Shown here: positions 4,310 through 5,637 of the stretch, piece after piece
How positions within the stretch are numbered: position 1 is the stretch's first letter
How the letters are laid out: the number at the start of each line of letters is the position of its first letter
Notes under the pieces: generated by a model
The model's database searches: none
What the model saw: the letters and a program-made list of their open reading frames with translations, nothing else
What the model was told of the DNA's origin: nothing
Assembly: GCA_021788955.1 (NCBI GenBank)
Contig: JAJYKC010000220.1
Location: 1 to 5,637, forward strand
DNA length: 5,637 bases
Source of the DNA: Acidobacteriota bacterium
GTDB taxonomy: Bacteria; Acidobacteriota; Terriglobia; Bryobacterales; Bryobacteraceae
Direction of reading: 5' to 3'
Position numbers and translations under genes: made by a program

Positions 4310-5637
4310 GCGGGGCGAAGTTCCGGCCGGCGGATGCCGTCGATTTTCTGGTGATCGGGGCGGGCGCGGCGGGGGGCGTTGTGGCGAAGGAGTTAGCGAC
4401 CGCGGGGTTTCAGGTGGTGGTGCTGGAGCAGGGGCCTTACTTACACGAGAAGGATTACTCGCACGACGAAATCAAGTACACGTTTCAGGCGGGGCTGACG
4501 AACGATCCGAAGTTACAGCCGATTCTGCATCGTAAGTCGGAGGCGGATGTCGCGGTACCGATGAAGGCGATTGAATACGGGCGGCAGGTGGGCGGGGGGA
4601 GCGTACACTTTACCGCTAATTACTGGCGGTTTCACGAGAGCGATTTCCGGGAGCGGAGTTTATTCGGCGCGGTGAGCGGGGCCGATCTGGAGGATTGGCC
4701 GATCTCGTATGCGGACATGGAGCCGTATTACACGAAGGCCGAGTACGAGCTTGGCATTTCGGGGCTTGCGGGGGCGAATCCGTTCGAGGCGCCGCGATCG
4801 AAGCCGTACCCGCTGCCGCCGATGCCGGTGAAGTCGTCGGGGGTGCTGTTCGAGAGGGCGACGAAGAAGCTGGGGCTGCATCCGTTTCCGGCGCCGGTGG
4901 CGATACTTTCGCGGCCGTATCAGGGGCGGGCGGCGTGCTCGAACTGCGGATTTTGCGAATCGTTCGGGTGCGAAATGGGGGCGAAGTCGAGCACGCTCGT
5001 GAGCGTGATTCCGGCGGCGGAGGCGACGGGGCGGTGCGAGGTCCGGGCGAACTGTTACGTGCGGAAGATTGAAATTGACAGTGCGGGGCGGGCGGCGGGC
5101 GCGGTTTATTTCGACGGGAACCGGCGGGAGATCTTTCAGCGGGCGAAGGCGGTGTTTGTTTGCGCCAATGGGGTAGAGACGCCGAAGTTACTGCTGCTGT
5201 CGAAGTCGGCGCGTTTTCCGGAGGGTCTGGCGAATTCGAGCGGCCTGGTGGGGAAGTACCTGATGTGGGACCTGGGCTGCGATGTGGAAGGTCTGTTCGA
5301 GCATCCGCTGAATGAGTATAAGGGGATTCAGGTGACGCGGCTGATTCACGACTACTATGCCGCCGATGCGAAGCGCGGATTTTATGGCGGGGGCGGGATT
5401 GACGCGCGGTTCGATTTTTATCCGGCGGGGTATGCGCTGAATGGTCTGCCACCGGATGCACCGCGGTGGGGGAGCGAGTACAAGAAGATGCTCGCAACTT
5501 ATTTCAGCCGCACGATGACGCTGTTGTCGCACTCGTCCTCGCTGGCGCAGGAGAAGAGCACGGTTACTTTAGATCCCCAGGTGAAAGATGCGTGGGGGTT
5601 GCCGGCGGTGAGGATTACTTACGACTATCATCCGGAC
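4306..5637 (+). CDS. GMC family FAD-dependent oxidoreductase (3' end missing)
   Basis: The first 444 residues of the catalytic flavoprotein are present; the frame is open to the window edge. FAD binding is shown by VIGAGAAGG (16-24, GxGxxG at 18-23) in a Rossmann fold ending at VVVLEQG with Glu41 for the ribose. It is also shown by YGRQVGGGSVHFTANYWRF (91-109), the GMC region that embraces the flavin. ANGVETPKLLLLS (287-299) corresponds to the second GMC signature region. CSNCGFCESFGC (211-222) is a cysteine cluster in the region where related dehydrogenases carry an iron-sulfur centre. Members usually have about 550-600 residues, so the C-terminal substrate domain with the catalytic His/Asn and the last FAD contact is beyond the edge. 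There is no signal peptide; export with the Tat-tagged partner is inferred. GGGGAG at 4292-4297 is the ribosome binding site, and the start overlaps the preceding stop. The substrate is probably a sugar, polyol or other alcohol. Confidence 0.93.
   Translation, partial: MSGAKFRPADAVDFLVIGAGAAGGVVAKELATAGFQVVVLEQGPYLHEKDYSHDEIKYTFQAGLTNDPKLQPILHRKSEADVAVPMKAIEYGRQVGGGSVHFTANYWRFHESDFRERSLFGAVSGADLEDWPISYADMEPYYTKAEYELGISGLAGANPFEAPRSKPYPLPPMPVKSSGVLFERATKKLGLHPFPAPVAILSRPYQGRAACSNCGFCESFGCEMGAKSSTLVSVIPAAEATGRCEVRANCYVRKIEIDSAGRAAGAVYFDGNRREIFQRAKAVFVCANGVETPKLLLLSKSARFPEGLANSSGLVGKYLMWDLGCDVEGLFEHPLNEYKGIQVTRLIHDYYAADAKRGFYGGGGIDARFDFYPAGYALNGLPPDAPRWGSEYKKMLATYFSRTMTLLSHSSSLAQEKSTVTLDPQVKDAWGLPAVRITYDYHPD

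Noticed and set aside
4616..5497. 293-codon minus-strand open frame inside the GMC gene
   Set aside because: It is a Ser/Pro/Arg-rich product typical of an antisense frame. The plus-strand frame is an uninterrupted GMC oxidoreductase.

Overview
The window looks like chromosomal DNA of a GC-rich soil bacterium, most likely an Acidobacteriota member of the Solibacter/Bryobacter type. This is an inference. It rests on a secreted protein with the repeated 'PGE/Q-x-x-x-IY' pattern that I recognise as the Solibacter-type C-terminal domain (TIGR03437-like), and on a Tat-dependent small subunit paired with a GMC oxidoreductase, an arrangement common in that phylum. It also rests on the strong preference of the plus-strand genes for codons ending in G. 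There are no tRNA or rRNA genes, insertion sequences, CRISPR arrays or long repeats.

Left part (about 1-1112): a possible 3' end of an unknown plus-strand gene (2-70) meets the convergent end of a 350-residue secreted protein on the minus strand (60-1112). That protein has two Ig-like-domain-type halves and no enzymatic motif.

Middle part (1113-3350): a compact plus-strand operon encodes a DrrA-type ABC ATPase (1225-2019), an ABC-2 family permease (2016-2762) and a TetR-family regulator (2766-3350). The first two overlap by ATGA and the third follows after 3 bases, so translation is probably coupled. In front lies a clear sigma-70-like promoter (TTGACT, 17 bases, TAGTAT). Its spacer and -10 box carry a 20-base quasi-palindrome of the TetR-operator kind. 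The simplest reading is an exporter controlled by its own repressor, with induction when the transported compound binds TetR. The predicted transcription start falls on or beside the ATG of the ATPase, and no upstream start is possible, so the first gene is probably read from a leaderless mRNA.

Right part (3379-5637): a minus-strand gene encodes a 90-residue DUF4242 protein (3379-3651). Divergent from it is a plus-strand pair: a gluconate 2-dehydrogenase subunit 3-like protein with a twin-arginine signal (3749-4309) and a GMC-family FAD oxidoreductase (4306 to the window edge, C-terminus missing). The pair overlaps by ATGA. The flavoprotein has no signal peptide of its own, so it is probably exported folded, together with the Tat-tagged small subunit. 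It carries a C-x2-C-x2-C-x4-C cluster that may hold an iron-sulfur centre. A cytochrome c electron acceptor, if there is one, would lie beyond the window.

I found no clearly new defence or mobile system. The most interesting items are the operator/leaderless promoter of the exporter, the start-site conflict and extended -10 of the small-subunit gene, the cysteine cluster of the GMC enzyme, and a G-over-C excess on the plus strand that persists across the minus-strand DUF4242 gene.
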